A stretch of DNA of 64,000 nt from the NCBI GenBank assembly GCA_943736015.1, contig OX031072.1:14659501-14723500 (forward strand), in the 5' to 3' direction. Positions 63,790 through 64,000 of this stretch are shown piece by piece; the stretch's first letter is position 1, and every line of letters starts with the position of its first letter. The notes beneath the pieces are model-generated. The model worked only from the letters and a program-made list of their open reading frames with translations. It did not search any database and had not been told where the DNA came from. This stretch comes from Tridacna crocea. Taxonomy: Eukaryota; Mollusca; Bivalvia; Cardiida; Cardiidae. The position numbers were made by a program, and so were the translations under genes.

Positions 63790-63962
63790 TAGCTCTTTAC
63801 CAAACGTCAAAGTTTTAGACTAGTCCAAATTGAAAGCATTTGCAGACATCAAAATAAACGTTGCTCAAAAATTGAAATTTGTTTCCAACAAGGTCGAAAA
63901 CACTGTGGGAAAAGGAGAAAATGCTGGTCGTGAAAACCAGGGATTGTTTGGGAAAGGGTTAA
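63790..63962 (+). mobile_element. A1 element with right arm deleted
   Basis: AGCTCTTTACCAAACGTC ... GAAAACACTGTGGGAAAAGG ... AATGCTGG joins directly to TCGTGAAAACCAGGGATTG and ends GGGAAAGGGTTAA. Confidence 0.7.
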
Positions 63963-64000
63963 CACTATTTTGAACATTGTTCAAGTTTCACTGTGGCGGC

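Larger units (their letters stand above)
48481..63999 (+). other. Intron 1 of the Ski-family gene (5' part)
   Basis: No further exon with Ski-family coiled-coil coding was seen downstream on the + strand, so the intron is inferred to run past the window end. It is filled with A, E, K-like and larger DNA transposons. Stretches such as 48700-49040, 56930-57310 and 59350-59700 show nothing identifiable. Confidence 0.55.

Noticed and set aside
2872-63962. Hairpins as bacterial-type terminators or a CRISPR array
   Set aside because: The DNA is eukaryotic; repeats lie inside TTAA-bounded elements at irregular spacing, in both orientations, without spacers.
2872-63962. Many 60-110-residue frames sharing GKGENAGYQHFLLFPQCF-like peptides
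   Set aside because: All are translations of the family A palindrome in different frames and orientations, not a protein family.

Overview
This is eukaryotic, animal DNA: AT-rich, almost without coding sequence, packed with short interspersed and inverted-repeat transposable elements, microsatellites and tRNA-derived SINEs. The one convincing gene is a Ski/SnoN transcriptional corepressor. The palindromic MITE families (the one with the GATTAGCCTGCGC arms, and the one with AGATCAGACTGCAC) resemble repeats I recall from bivalve molluscs such as dreissenids. A bivalve is therefore my best guess; the genus is not established from the sequence.

Gene content. A single coding exon lies on the + strand at 47582-48475. 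It encodes 298 residues with the complete Ski/Sno/Dac domain followed by the SMAD4-binding SAND-like domain, and it ends in phase 0 at a GT splice donor (48476). About 0.8 kb of CpG-bearing, mostly repeat-free DNA upstream holds a palindromic CRE (TGACGTCA) and a short upstream ORF. Everything after 48476 is intron 1, whose end lies outside the window. Everything before about 46.3 kb is intergenic or upstream repeat DNA.

Repeat content. The dominant component, about 70 recognisable whole or broken copies spread from 2.9 kb to 63.96 kb, is a MITE superfamily that I call family A. Intact copies are 223-231 bp, lie between TTAA duplications, begin CCCTTTACC or close variants, and carry a central 67-nt palindrome of 33 bp + 1 nt + 33 bp. 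TTAA targets and CCC ends indicate a piggyBac-type origin. Three subfamilies exist: A1 (core ATGCTGG), A2 and A3 (core TTGCTCG). The palindrome arms covary between them. LE means the end reading CTTTACCAAACGAC; RE means the end reading TTACCACACAATCCC on the other strand; strand + means LE then RE.

Other families, named only for this annotation: B (265 bp, ATTGGAGTGCAACACGCG ends); C (CAGCCTGCGCAG palindrome); D (GTGACCCGTCACGC ends); E (about 67-nt AGATCAGACTGCAC hairpin); F (about 198-bp foldback, GGGCCTGTATTCACCAAC ends); G (about 430 bp, CGTTGTCTGCGCATG ends); K (about 185 bp, CAGGCCCGTAGGAA ends); M (GGGAGTGAT ends with a long stem); N (foldback with tandem repeats); P (about 230 bp, AGGCCTAAAAAA ends). 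There are also two 1.2-kb non-autonomous DNA transposons (51142-52341 and 60305-61485), a LINE 3' fragment, and several SINE types.

Layout. 0-3 kb: microsatellites, F and B. 3-11 kb: A copies with SINEs, D and B. 11-19 kb: E, F, G, C and the LINE fragment. 19-31 kb: dense A copies including head-to-head pairs. 31-46 kb: G, M, E, SINEs and all but one of the A2 copies. 46-49 kb: the Ski-family promoter and exon. 49-64 kb: intron 1 with dense, nested A copies. Nested insertions let the target site of family A be read directly by comparison with empty sites elsewhere in the same window.
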